A DNA stretch of 36,388 nt, taken from positions 1-36,388 of the forward strand of contig JASBTD010000007.1 in NCBI GenBank assembly GCA_030148605.1, given 5' to 3'. Under the pieces are notes generated by a model. That model was not told the origin of the DNA and did not search any database. It saw only the letters and a program-made list of their open reading frames with translations. Shown here one piece after another: positions 8,880-16,803 of this stretch. Position 1 is the stretch's first letter; each line of letters opens with the position of its first letter. Position numbers and translations under genes: made by a program. Source of the DNA: Erythrobacter sp. (GTDB lineage Bacteria; Pseudomonadota; Alphaproteobacteria; Sphingomonadales; Sphingomonadaceae).

Positions 8880-10432
8880 CAATTGCCTCCCGGAGCATTG
8901 AAAAGGGTTTCCGAGCTGTCCTGCTCGGCCTGTTCGTCCTGTGACGTAAGGACAAAGCTGAAATTCTGTTCGCTGACGCCCGATGGCGCGGAGACATAGG
9001 CGCGCACGGTGCGGGTCAAGTCAGGTGCAACGTCGAGCACATGGCTGCGCGCGGCATCGCCTTGCGGGATCGTGTCTGTCCACATTACACCGCCGGGCAA
9101 GCCTTCCAGTCGGATCTCCATCTGGCGCGGGCGGCTTTCCATATTGCGCAGCTTGAGCGTGTAGGCATTGCGCACCGAACCGTCGCTCAGCGGCATGAAG
9201 GGCGGATTGCGGTCTGGCGACACCGTGAGATCGGTGTGATTGCGCACGCCCAGCGCGAACAGCATGGCAAGCCCGATCGCGCTCCACACGCCCAGATAGA
9301 TGAAGGTGCGCGGACGGATCAGTGCTTTCCACGCCGGGCGAGTGGGTCCCCCGGCGGCTTCGCGCTCGCAATCTTCCAGCGTGGCATAATCGATCAGCCC
9401 GCGCGGGCGCCCGATTTCCGCCATCACCTTGTCACAGGCGTCGATGCACAGCGCACAGGTGATGCAGCCGATCTGCTGGCCTTCGCGAATGTCGATTCCC
9501 GTCGGGCAGACAGCGACGCATTTCATGCAATCAATGCAATCGCCATATTCGCCCGGGTTCTTTTGCGCTTTCTTCAAGCTACCGCGCTTTTCACCGCGCC
9601 AGTCCTTGTAAGTGACGATCAGCGATTTTTCATCGAGCATCGCGGCCTGGATGCGCGGCCAGGGGCACATGTAGATGCACACTTGCTCGCGCATGAAACC
9701 GCCCAGCGTGAAGGTGGTCGCAGTAAGAATTGCGACAGTGGCATAAGCAACAGGAGCCGCTTCCAGCGCAAAGAAATCGCGAAAGAGCGTGGGCGCATCG
9801 GCGAAGTAGAGAATCCACGCACCGCCGGTGGCAAATGCGATCAGCATGTAGACCGCCCATTTGGCAAGGCGGCGGGCGATTTTGCTTGGCCCCCAAGGCG
9901 CGCGATCGAGCCGGATGCGTGCATTGCGATCGCCATCGAACAGCCGGTCGACATGCTGGAATACATCGGTCCACACCGTTTGCGGGCAGGCATAGCCACA
10001 CCATGCGCGCCCCACCGCGCTAGTGACCAGGAACAGCCCGATCCCCGCCATGATCAGCAAGCCTGCAACGAAATAGAATTCATGCGGCCAGATCTCGATC
10101 CCGAACATGTAGAACCGGCGATTGGCCAGATCGACCAGCACCGCCTGATCAGGCGCGTAAGGGCCGCGATCCCAGCGGATCCAGGGCGTAACGTAATATA
10201 TTGTCAGGGTGACGATCATCACCAGCCATTTGAACCGGCGAAACGGCCCGTCGATCCGCTGGTTGTGGACCTTCTGGTGCTTTTCATAAAGCCCGTCAGC
10301 CGTGGTCGACGGGGCGGCTTGGCGCCGCCCCGCACTGGCCGGTTTGGGCTTCAGGGGCTCAGCCCCCGGCTCTGCCTTGGCCCAGCGTTGCTGAGCCTTG
10401 GCGGCTGCATCATGGGGATCAGGGTTGCTCAT
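8879..10432 (-). CDS. ccoG: cbb3 oxidase accessory iron-sulfur protein CcoG/RdxA
   Basis: Membrane ferredoxin-like protein of about 517 residues implicated in copper reduction during cbb3 maturation. It has several N-terminal membrane helices, a CGYACPQTVWTDVF segment near residue 165, two ferredoxin-type clusters (CIDCMKCVAVCP and CITCALCIDACDKV) around residues 300-335, one more membrane helix, and a C-terminal immunoglobulin-like FixG domain. I chose the ATG at 10432, which overlaps the ccoP coding end by 14 bases; GTG at 10435 is possible. A proline/alanine-rich tail of about 40 residues precedes the conserved LYEKHQKVHNQR. Confidence 0.95.
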   Translation of the reverse strand: MSNPDPHDAAAKAQQRWAKAEPGAEPLKPKPASAGRRQAAPSTTADGLYEKHQKVHNQRIDGPFRRFKWLVMIVTLTIYYVTPWIRWDRGPYAPDQAVLVDLANRRFYMFGIEIWPHEFYFVAGLLIMAGIGLFLVTSAVGRAWCGYACPQTVWTDVFQHVDRLFDGDRNARIRLDRAPWGPSKIARRLAKWAVYMLIAFATGGAWILYFADAPTLFRDFFALEAAPVAYATVAILTATTFTLGGFMREQVCIYMCPWPRIQAAMLDEKSLIVTYKDWRGEKRGSLKKAQKNPGEYGDCIDCMKCVAVCPTGIDIREGQQIGCITCALCIDACDKVMAEIGRPRGLIDYATLEDCEREAAGGPTRPAWKALIRPRTFIYLGVWSAIGLAMLFALGVRNHTDLTVSPDRNPPFMPLSDGSVRNAYTLKLRNMESRPRQMEIRLEGLPGGVMWTDTIPQGDAARSHVLDVAPDLTRTVRAYVSAPSGVSEQNFSFVLTSQDEQAEQDSSETLFNAPGGN

Positions 10433-11345
10433 CACCCCCTACCGTAGCTGCCTCAGCTTCTTCTGCTACCGGCAGAACTTCACCGCCGCCCAGCGAATGG
10501 ACATAGGCGGCCAGCATCTTGATGGTGACGGGATCGAGGCGATCCTTCCAGCCCGGCATTACGCCATGGCGCGGATTCAGGATCTGCGCGCGGACATCGC
10601 CAGGCTGGTTGCCGTAAAGCCAGATCGCATCGTTGAGCGCGGGCGCGCCTTGCATGCGGTCACCACCTCCGGCTGGTCCGTGGCAAGCGAGGCAATTGTT
10701 GGCGTAGAGTTCTGCGCCGCGCTCGCTCGACTGGCCAGCATCGGTGAATGACAGGACATGCCCAACGATTGCGTTGACCTCTGCATCGCTGAAGATGCCA
10801 TCAAAGCCCGGCATCAGGCTGAAGCGGCTCTGGCGCGAGCCGTCCCAACGCACGCCGTGCTGGATGGTGAACTCGATCGCTTCCAGATCGCCGCCCCACA
10901 GCCAGTCATCATCGTTCAGGTTGGGATAACCGGCAGAGCCTGCCGCGCCAGAGCCATGGCACTGGACGCAGTTGACCTTGAACGCGGCGGCGCCGCCCGC
11001 AACGGCTTTCTGCATCAGTTCGGGATTGTCCTGCCATTTCACGATATCGACCGCCGCCAGCTGTTCTTTGGTGGTTTGGCGTGCTGCGTCTGCCGCACTC
11101 ATCTCATCCATCAACTGCCCGCGACTGGTCCAGCCGATCAGGCCTTCGGTCGCCTGGCTCAGCATCGGCCATGCCGGATAGGCCACGGTATAGGCCAGCG
11201 CCCATGCGATCGTGGCGTAGAAGGTCCACAGCCACCAGCGCGGTAGCGGCGTGTTCAGTTCCTCGATGCCGTCCCATTCGTGGCCGACAAATTCAGTGCC
11301 GGTGGGTTCATCGACGCGTTTTTGAGTGTTCGGATCATTCGCCAT
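10419..11345 (-). CDS. ccoP: cbb3 oxidase subunit III, diheme cytochrome c CcoP
   Basis: A 308-residue membrane-anchored diheme cytochrome c that passes electrons to CcoO. One membrane helix (about 37-58) precedes two cytochrome domains with heme-binding CVQCH (C126, C129, H130) and CLACH (C218, C221, H222). Likely axial methionines are in SLMPGF (around 179) and GVMPGW (around 266). The N-terminal HEWDGIEELNTPLPRWW is typical of CcoP. Its ATG lies inside the end of ccoQ (11-base overlap) and it overlaps ccoG by 14 bases. Confidence 0.97.
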   Translation of the reverse strand: MANDPNTQKRVDEPTGTEFVGHEWDGIEELNTPLPRWWLWTFYATIAWALAYTVAYPAWPMLSQATEGLIGWTSRGQLMDEMSAADAARQTTKEQLAAVDIVKWQDNPELMQKAVAGGAAAFKVNCVQCHGSGAAGSAGYPNLNDDDWLWGGDLEAIEFTIQHGVRWDGSRQSRFSLMPGFDGIFSDAEVNAIVGHVLSFTDAGQSSERGAELYANNCLACHGPAGGGDRMQGAPALNDAIWLYGNQPGDVRAQILNPRHGVMPGWKDRLDPVTIKMLAAYVHSLGGGEVLPVAEEAEAATVGGDEQP

Positions 11346-11499
11346 CGTCTTGGTCCTTCAGGATCGAGTGGGCGGCTTCATGGTTGCGGTGCTTGGCTCC
11401 GGGCCGGAACGGCCAGGCGCACAGGCCCACGAACAGAAGCATGGTGATGACAAGGCCATAGCTGTCAGCAAAATGGCGCAGGGTTTCGTAAGTGCTCAT
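11335..11499 (-). CDS. ccoQ: cbb3 oxidase subunit CcoQ/FixQ
   Basis: A 54-residue protein starting [17 protein letters not shown], with a single membrane helix (about 14-30, ending [11 protein letters not shown]) and a charged C-terminus. Size, the WPFRPGAK stop-transfer segment and the position between ccoO and ccoP identify it. The ATG overlaps the ccoO TGA (ATGA). CcoQ stabilises CcoP binding to the core complex. Confidence 0.93.
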   Translation of the reverse strand: MSTYETLRHFADSYGLVITMLLFVGLCAWPFRPGAKHRNHEAAHSILKDQDDGE

Positions 11500-12257
11500 C
11501 GGCCGGTCTCCTCAGCCAGTTCCTGCTGCGCGGCGGCGCTGCTGACATCGACCAGCGTGCCCAGCATTTGCAGGTACGCGATCAGCGCATCCATTTCCGA
11601 AACCATGTCGGGATTGCCGTCAAAATCGCGCACTTGCGCCTTGGGATAGCGCTCGGTCAGATCGCCCGGATTGGCATCGGGATCGGCCTGCGCCATCAAA
11701 TCGGCTTCCGCCATTTCGATGTCGGTCTTGCTGTAAGGCACACCGACCATGTTGAGCGTGCTCAGCGTTGCAGCGATATCCGGCACCTTGAGCGGGTTTT
11801 CCGCCAGGAAGCCGTATTGCGGCATGATGCTTTCCGGCACCACGCTTTGCGGATCGACCAGGTGCTGGACATGCCATTCATCCGAATAGCGGCCGCCCAC
11901 GCGTGCCAGGTCTGGCCCGGTGCGTTTTGAACCCCATTGGAACGGGTGATCGAACATGCTTTCCGCAGCCAGGCTGTATGCGCCATAGCGCTCGACCTCG
12001 TCACGGAAGGGACGGATCATCTGGCTATGGCAGGTATAACAGCCTTCGCGGATGTAAATGTCTCGCCCCGCCTGCTCCAGCGGGCTGTAAGGGCGCACCC
12101 CTTCGACCTGCTCGATCGTGTTGTCGAGATAGAACAGCGGGGTGATCTGCACCAAGCCACCGATCGCAACTGTTACCAGTGTCGCCACTGCCATCATGGT
12201 TACATTGCGCTCCAGCCGGGCATGGCCTTTAGGCGCGTCATTCGTATTATCAGTCAT
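11496..12257 (-). CDS. ccoO: cbb3 oxidase subunit II, monoheme cytochrome c CcoO
   Basis: A 253-residue membrane-anchored cytochrome c subunit. One N-terminal membrane helix (about 20-43) is followed by [14 protein letters not shown] with the heme-binding C73, C76 and H77. The [16 protein letters not shown] segment and a late LIAYLQMLG are family hallmarks. It starts 11 bases after the ccoN stop and is coupled to ccoQ by an ATGA overlap. Confidence 0.97.
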   Translation of the reverse strand: MTDNTNDAPKGHARLERNVTMMAVATLVTVAIGGLVQITPLFYLDNTIEQVEGVRPYSPLEQAGRDIYIREGCYTCHSQMIRPFRDEVERYGAYSLAAESMFDHPFQWGSKRTGPDLARVGGRYSDEWHVQHLVDPQSVVPESIMPQYGFLAENPLKVPDIAATLSTLNMVGVPYSKTDIEMAEADLMAQADPDANPGDLTERYPKAQVRDFDGNPDMVSEMDALIAYLQMLGTLVDVSSAAAQQELAEETGR

Positions 12258-12268
12258 CGGATACGCTC

Positions 12269-13924
12269 CTATTCGGCTGGAACTGCGGTTGCGGGACGAT
12301 CGGCTTCTGGATCGTAACTGGCGTCGCTCATCGGGGCTTCTTCGCGAAGCTTGCCTGCAAGTGTCATCCAGACATTGTAGACCAGCACCAAGGCCCCGCT
12401 GAGGTAGAAGAGGCCGCCCAGCACACGCAGCGCATACATCGGCTTCAAGGCTGCGACGGTGTCAGCAAAGCTGTTCACCAGGTAGCCGTCGACGCCATAT
12501 TCGCGCCACATCAGGCCTTGGGTCACCCCGGCTACCCACATGCTGGCGGTGTAGAAAACGATCCCCAGCGTCGCGAGCCAGAAGTGCCAGTTGATCATCC
12601 GCATCGAATACATCCGCTGGCGGTTCCACAGCCGCGGAACCAGGAAGTAGATGCAGGCGAAAGTGATCATGCCGTTCCAGCCCAAAGCGCCGGAGTGCAC
12701 ATGGCCAATAGTCCAGTCGGTATAGTGCGACAGGCTGTTGACCGCCTTGATGCTCATCATCGGGCCTTCGAAGGTGCTCATGCCGTAAAAGGCCAGGCTG
12801 AGCACGAACATGCGGATGATCGGGTCTGTGCGGATCTTGTCCCATGCGCCGTTCAGCGTCATCAGGCCGTTGATCATGCCGCCCCAGCTGGGCATCCACA
12901 GCATGATAGAGAACACCATGCCCAGTGTTTGCGCCCAGTCAGGCAGCGCGGTGTAGTGCAGATGGTGCGGACCCGCCCAGATGTAGAGGAAGATCAGGCT
13001 CCAGAAGTGGATAATCGAGAGGCGGTAGGAATAGACCGGCCGCTCTGCCTGCTTCGGCACGAAGTAATACATCATCGCCAGGAAGCCTGCAGTGAGGAAG
13101 AAGCCCACTGCGTTGTGGCCGTACCACCACTGCGTCAGCGCGTCCTGCACCCCGCCAAACAGGCTGTAGCTGCGCGAGCCGAGCAGGCTGACCGGCAGTG
13201 ACAGATTGTTGACGATGTGGAGCATCGCGACAGTGATGATGAACGCGAGATAGAACCAGTTCGCCACATAGATATGCGGCTCCTTGCGCTTCACGATCGT
13301 GCCGACGAAGACGAGGAAATAGGCAACCCAAACGATGGTCAGCCACAGGTCGACATACCATTCAGGCTCAGCATATTCCTTGGACTGGGTAACGCCCAGC
13401 AGATAGCCGGTTGCCGCCAGCACGATGAACAGTTGGTAACCCCAGAACACGAACCGCGCCATGGTGGGGAAAGCCAGCGTCGTGCGGCAAGTGCGCTGCA
13501 CGACATAAAAGCTGGTGGCGATCAGCGCGTTCCCGCCAAAGGCGAAAATCACTGCAGAGGTATGCAATGGGCGCAGCCGCCCGAAATTCAAATACGGCTC
13601 AATATTGAGCTGCGGGATCACCATTTGCGTCGCGATGATCACGCCCACCAGAAATCCGGCGATGCCCCAGAAAATGGTGGCGATCACCCCCCAGCGGATC
13701 GGGTCATCATCATAGCGAGATGGCCCCGGCGGCATCTTGAAGATGCTCTGCGCCTTGGCCAGCGGGTCATATTTGCCCGCGGTCATCACGATGAGAAGGA
13801 AAGCGACGAGCGCGAAGATCGTCATATGTACGGCGAAGGCTGCATCCTTTGCTCCGATAACGGCTGCGATGGCCGCCATCAGGACAAGGAACCAGATGCC
13901 GATACGTCCGAGTACTGCTTGCAT
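12269..13924 (-). CDS. ccoN: cbb3 oxidase catalytic subunit CcoN
   Basis: A 551-residue C-type heme-copper oxidase subunit that reduces O2 to water with high affinity; inner membrane. About 14 membrane helices are visible. Histidine-bearing segments include [28 protein letters not shown] (copper-B side), [14 protein letters not shown] and [12 protein letters not shown] (heme ligands). There is an N-terminal extension of about 60 residues with two extra hydrophobic segments and an [16 protein letters not shown] linker before the core. The ATG at 13924 lies three bases after the stop of the upstream regulator, so both are probably on one transcript. Confidence 0.98.
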   Translation of the reverse strand: MQAVLGRIGIWFLVLMAAIAAVIGAKDAAFAVHMTIFALVAFLLIVMTAGKYDPLAKAQSIFKMPPGPSRYDDDPIRWGVIATIFWGIAGFLVGVIIATQMVIPQLNIEPYLNFGRLRPLHTSAVIFAFGGNALIATSFYVVQRTCRTTLAFPTMARFVFWGYQLFIVLAATGYLLGVTQSKEYAEPEWYVDLWLTIVWVAYFLVFVGTIVKRKEPHIYVANWFYLAFIITVAMLHIVNNLSLPVSLLGSRSYSLFGGVQDALTQWWYGHNAVGFFLTAGFLAMMYYFVPKQAERPVYSYRLSIIHFWSLIFLYIWAGPHHLHYTALPDWAQTLGMVFSIMLWMPSWGGMINGLMTLNGAWDKIRTDPIIRMFVLSLAFYGMSTFEGPMMSIKAVNSLSHYTDWTIGHVHSGALGWNGMITFACIYFLVPRLWNRQRMYSMRMINWHFWLATLGIVFYTASMWVAGVTQGLMWREYGVDGYLVNSFADTVAALKPMYALRVLGGLFYLSGALVLVYNVWMTLAGKLREEAPMSDASYDPEADRPATAVPAE

Positions 13925-13927
13925 GGT

Positions 13928-14710
13928 TTATACCCCTGATTCTGCCGCTGCGATAGCGAGCGGCTGCCGGTCGTTCTTTGATCCAGCGCAAATTTCGGAT
14001 TTGGATTGAGGCGGCGGAGTGTGGCCTGCACGAACGGCGAGTTCGGCAAGGTCGTAAAGCCGCACGATCGAGCGGCCTGAAGTGGCAATGATTTGCTGGT
14101 CGCGCAGCTCGGTGAACTGGCGGCTGACGGTTTCGATCGTCAGGCCCAGGCTGTTGCCGATATCGCGGCGCGACATGGGCAGCCTCAAACTGATGCAATT
14201 GCCTTCATCGTTGCCGATGCGATCGGCCATGGCGAGCAGGAAATCGGCAATCCGTTCCTGCGCGGACCGGCGGCCCATCCGTATCGCCTTGTTGCGGCTG
14301 CGCTGCAGCGCCATCAACGTGCGGGTCAGGATGGTTCGCAAGACAGCCGGGTCTTGCTCCGCCACGTCAAGGAACTCATTGGCGGAGAAAGAGATAATCC
14401 TGCAATCGGCCAGCGCGACCAGGCGAAAATCGCCGCGATTGCGGCGTGGAACATAGATCATGTCACCGGCGAAATGGAACGCCAGGACCTGTTCTGCGTC
14501 ATCGGCATCACTGGCAACCAGCTTGGTCGAACCTTCAGCCAGAAACACCAGCTGGTCTGTTCGCCCGCTCAGGCTCACTTCCTCACCGCGTACGGCGTGC
14601 TGGAATATGCCGATTTCCGATAATCGCGTGTCGGTGTCTTTGGACACGGAACGCGCCAGCACGGCGCGCCTGAACTTTTCGAACGAGACTTTCGGCATTT
14701 GTATTCCCAT
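13928..14710 (-). CDS. Crp/Fnr-family regulator, FixK-like (no FNR cysteines)
   Basis: A 260-residue cyclic-nucleotide-fold regulator with a C-terminal winged helix. The recognition segment MSRRDIGNSLGLTIETVSRQ carries the E..SR pattern that reads TTGAT half-sites. It has only three cysteines (in ADCRI, GNCIS and EICAG) and no N-terminal cluster, so it should not sense oxygen through [4Fe-4S]; this resembles FixK/DNR-type relays. It heads the cbb3 operon, three bases before ccoN, and a perfect FNR box lies 45 bases upstream, allowing autoregulation. The ATG at 14710 is used; an ATG at 14698 (MPKVSFEKF) with GGGAA upstream is a good alternative. Confidence 0.9.
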   Translation of the reverse strand: MGIQMPKVSFEKFRRAVLARSVSKDTDTRLSEIGIFQHAVRGEEVSLSGRTDQLVFLAEGSTKLVASDADDAEQVLAFHFAGDMIYVPRRNRGDFRLVALADCRIISFSANEFLDVAEQDPAVLRTILTRTLMALQRSRNKAIRMGRRSAQERIADFLLAMADRIGNDEGNCISLRLPMSRRDIGNSLGLTIETVSRQFTELRDQQIIATSGRSIVRLYDLAELAVRAGHTPPPQSKSEICAGSKNDRQPLAIAAAESGV

Positions 14711-14754
14711 CGCGGCGACGGGAACTGCAATGCTGGCGGAATCGGATTTGGTCT

Positions 14755-14768
14755 TTGATCAAGATCAA
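14755..14768. promoter_or_regulatory. Perfect FNR/FixK box between regulator and ompW-like gene
   Basis: TTGAT-CAAG-ATCAA at 14755-14768 matches the FNR/FixK consensus TTGAT-N4-ATCAA at all ten specified positions. Its centre is about 51 bases from the 14710 start on the minus strand and about 91 bases from the 14853 start on the plus strand. A TATTGG at 14792-14797 would be a weak -10 for ompW in class II geometry. It can serve both directions. Confidence 0.85.
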
Positions 14769-14852
14769 TGAATGCGAATCGGGGCCGCGACTATTGGCCG
14801 GGCCAAGCTGCAAAAACCCTAGGCCGCACGGGGCGGTCACTGCAGCTTTGGG

Positions 14853-15536
14853 ATGAATATGATGAAGACTCTCCTCGCAGTATCCGCTGCGGCAATCGCA
14901 ATGATCGCTTCGCCTGCTGCGGCACAGGATGATCGCACCGGCGACGTTCAGGTAAAGGTTCTGGGCACGCTGGTGGCGCCCGATGGCAAGATCGAAGACG
15001 TAAATGTCGATATTGTCGGCTTGCCCACCGGCACGCAGACAAAGGCCAATGACAATTTCGTGCCAACGGTCGCGATCGAATACTTCCTCAGCAACAACTT
15101 CTCGCTGGAGACGATTGCAGGCGTGACGCAGCATGATGTCGATGCGGTTTCCGGCCTGCCTGAAGGGGCAGAACTGGTTTCCGATGCGAAGATCATCCCG
15201 GCTTCATTGACTGCCAAGGCGCATTTCGATGCTGGCGGGGTGAAGCCCTATCTTGGTGCAGGCGTCACCTATTGGTTGATCTTTGACGAAAAACCGGGCG
15301 CAGCATCGATCCCGCTCGGCGCTACCGATTTCAATTTCGACAATAAATTCGGCTTCCTGTTGCAGGCAGGCGTGGATGTGCCGCTGGGCGAAGAAGGGTT
15401 CGGATTGAGCCTTGATGCCAAGCGCTACTTCATTGATCTGGAAGCGCAATGGTTTGCTGGAAATACGCTCGCCATTGAAACCGAGCACAAACTCAATCCC
15501 TGGGTGCTTAGCGCCGGAGTGAGCTACACTTTCTGA
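14853..15536 (+). CDS. OmpW-family outer membrane protein
   Basis: A 227-residue beta-barrel precursor: signal peptide MKTLLAVSAAAIAMIASPAAA, then alternating strands ending in a terminal phenylalanine (SYTF), the outer-membrane insertion signal. Family hallmarks are the PTVAIEYFLSNNFSLE strand pair, KPYLGAGVTYWLIF and the LSLDAKRYFIDLEA stretch. OmpW proteins form narrow eight-stranded barrels for small hydrophobic compounds and in enterobacteria respond to FNR, which fits the FNR box 85 bases upstream. Three in-frame ATGs occur (14853, 14859, 14862); the last has GGGA about eight bases upstream and gives the cleanest signal peptide. Confidence 0.9.
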   Translation: MNMMKTLLAVSAAAIAMIASPAAAQDDRTGDVQVKVLGTLVAPDGKIEDVNVDIVGLPTGTQTKANDNFVPTVAIEYFLSNNFSLETIAGVTQHDVDAVSGLPEGAELVSDAKIIPASLTAKAHFDAGGVKPYLGAGVTYWLIFDEKPGAASIPLGATDFNFDNKFGFLLQAGVDVPLGEEGFGLSLDAKRYFIDLEAQWFAGNTLAIETEHKLNPWVLSAGVSYTF

Positions 15537-15557
15537 TCGGGAATTTCCCGAAGCAGC

Positions 15558-16274
15558 CTATTCAGCACGATCCTCGAGCGCACTCCGGTCGAGGATCGTG
15601 ACTGTCCGGCGCGATGGCAGATCGATCAGGCCTTGCGACTTCATTTTGGTCATCTGCCGGCTGACGGTTTCAATCGTCAGGCCCAGGATATCAGCGATTT
15701 GCTGGCGCGAAAGTTGAAGATCGAAACTTGTGCCATCCCCAGCAAAGAAACCGGATTCGCTCGCACGATCGGCGGCCTGCAGCAGGAAACTCGCCAGCTT
15801 TTGCTCGGCATTGAGGCGGCCCAGCAGCAGCATCCATTTCCGCGTCTGGTCAAGCTCTGCCAGCGTGCGTTCAAGCAACTTGTGCTCAAGCCGCGGATGT
15901 TCCTTGGCAAAACGGTCAAAATCCTTGCGCTGGAACACGCAAACCTGCGCGTCAGTCAGCGCTTCGACGCCATAGGGTGTCGAGCCGCCAAATGGCCGGC
16001 CCAGGAAGTCAGCCGGAAAGGCAATGCCAAGGATCTGTTCGCGCCCATCCGAGGTCGAGCTTGACAGCTTGAGCAATCCCTCGACCACATTGGCGACCAG
16101 CACGGCTTCATCGCCTTCCCAGATCAACTGTTCGCCCGCGCGCAGTTTCCGCTGCCGCCCAATACTATTGAGCGCGCCCAGCTCGTCACGCGTCAGATCC
16201 GAACAGATCGCACGATTGCGAACCGTGCATGCGTCACAAAATGTGCCAGAACCCGCAGTTATATTCCCATCCAT
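15558..16274 (-). CDS. fnrL: FNR-type oxygen-sensing regulator (FnrL-like)
   Basis: A Crp/Fnr-family regulator of about 238 residues from the ATG at 16274. The frame continues to a TTG at 16301, giving 247 residues; residues here follow that longer numbering. C22, C25 and C33 form the CDACTVRNRAIC cluster (C-x2-C-x7-C) and C121 in DAQVCVF is the fourth likely ligand, so a [4Fe-4S] oxygen sensor is expected, as in FnrL. The C-terminal helix LSRQQIADILGLTIETVSRQ has the same TIETVSRQ recognition sequence as the regulator at 13928. It should switch on the cbb3 operon under low oxygen. The coding end contains a 12-bp inverted repeat (15566-15600). Confidence 0.92.
   Translation of the reverse strand: MDGNITAGSGTFCDACTVRNRAICSDLTRDELGALNSIGRQRKLRAGEQLIWEGDEAVLVANVVEGLLKLSSSTSDGREQILGIAFPADFLGRPFGGSTPYGVEALTDAQVCVFQRKDFDRFAKEHPRLEHKLLERTLAELDQTRKWMLLLGRLNAEQKLASFLLQAADRASESGFFAGDGTSFDLQLSRQQIADILGLTIETVSRQMTKMKSQGLIDLPSRRTVTILDRSALEDRAE
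15566..15600. repeat. 12-bp inverted repeat in the end of the fnrL-like gene
   Basis: CACGATCCTCGA (15566-15577) and TCGAGGATCGTG (15589-15600) are perfect inverted repeats with an 11-base loop. They lie in the last coding codons of the regulator and about 30 bases after the convergent ompW stop. No U-run follows on either strand, so an intrinsic terminator is doubtful; a transcript-end stabiliser or chance are alternatives. Confidence 0.4.
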
Positions 16275-16350
16275 AACCGGCTCATAGACGAGCGTGAGCA
16301 ATCTTTAAATAGCTTGCGGAATTCTCGGGGGATTGCGATGCTTGCGCTTG

Positions 16351-16800
16351 ATGACGGCAATCCTGATCTCGCTCTTGCTGGTGGCAGCGACCATCGCGAT
16401 CCATTACGAGGTGCTGCGCCAGACCTCTCAACGCCTCACGCATATCAGGATACCGCCGCGCATGCGGATCATCGTGATGCTGGTGGCTGCGCTCACGTCG
16501 CACATGATCCATGTGCTGCTATATGCGGTGACTTTCCTGGGCCTCGAATATCTGGGTGACTTTGGCACGATCGACGGCCAGCGCGGGCATGATCTGGAAG
16601 ATGCGATTTACTTTTCCATCACCAGCTACACCACGCTGGGCATCGGTGACCTTATACCAACTGGCGATCTGCGCATGATCAGCGGCACGGAAGCGCTCAA
16701 TGGCCTTGTCATGGTAGGTTGGACCGCATCGATGACATATCTCTACATGGAAAAGTTCTGGCACCTTGATGGCTGGAACAAGACCCGCAAGCGCAAATGA
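16351..16800 (+). CDS. Small two-helix potassium-channel-like protein
   Basis: About 149 residues from the ATG at 16351. Three hydrophobic segments are seen: an N-terminal helix (about 1-20), a pore helix M1 (about 42-66), then a P-loop SYTTLGIGDLIP and M2 (about 115-135, ALNGLVMVGWTASMTYLY). This is the Ion_trans_2 layout: outer helix, selectivity filter, inner helix. The filter reads TLGIGD, with isoleucine where tyrosine or phenylalanine is normal, so potassium selectivity is uncertain. No regulatory RCK domain is attached. Start uncertain: TTG at 16333 or 16342 (the latter after GGGGG) are also in frame. Divergent from the fnrL-like gene and convergent with the SLOG-like gene. Confidence 0.8.
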   Translation: MTAILISLLLVAATIAIHYEVLRQTSQRLTHIRIPPRMRIIVMLVAALTSHMIHVLLYAVTFLGLEYLGDFGTIDGQRGHDLEDAIYFSITSYTTLGIGDLIPTGDLRMISGTEALNGLVMVGWTASMTYLYMEKFWHLDGWNKTRKRK

Positions 16801-16803
16801 ATG

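Noticed and set aside
9041..10447. Open frame of about 468 codons opposite ccoG
   Set aside because: Antisense to a well-supported gene with cysteine motifs; the translation is Arg/His/Gln-rich without domain character.
15537..15551. TCGGGAATTTCCCGA after the ompW-like gene as an intrinsic terminator
   Set aside because: A one-base loop is not sterically possible, leaving a four-bp stem, and there is no U-run.
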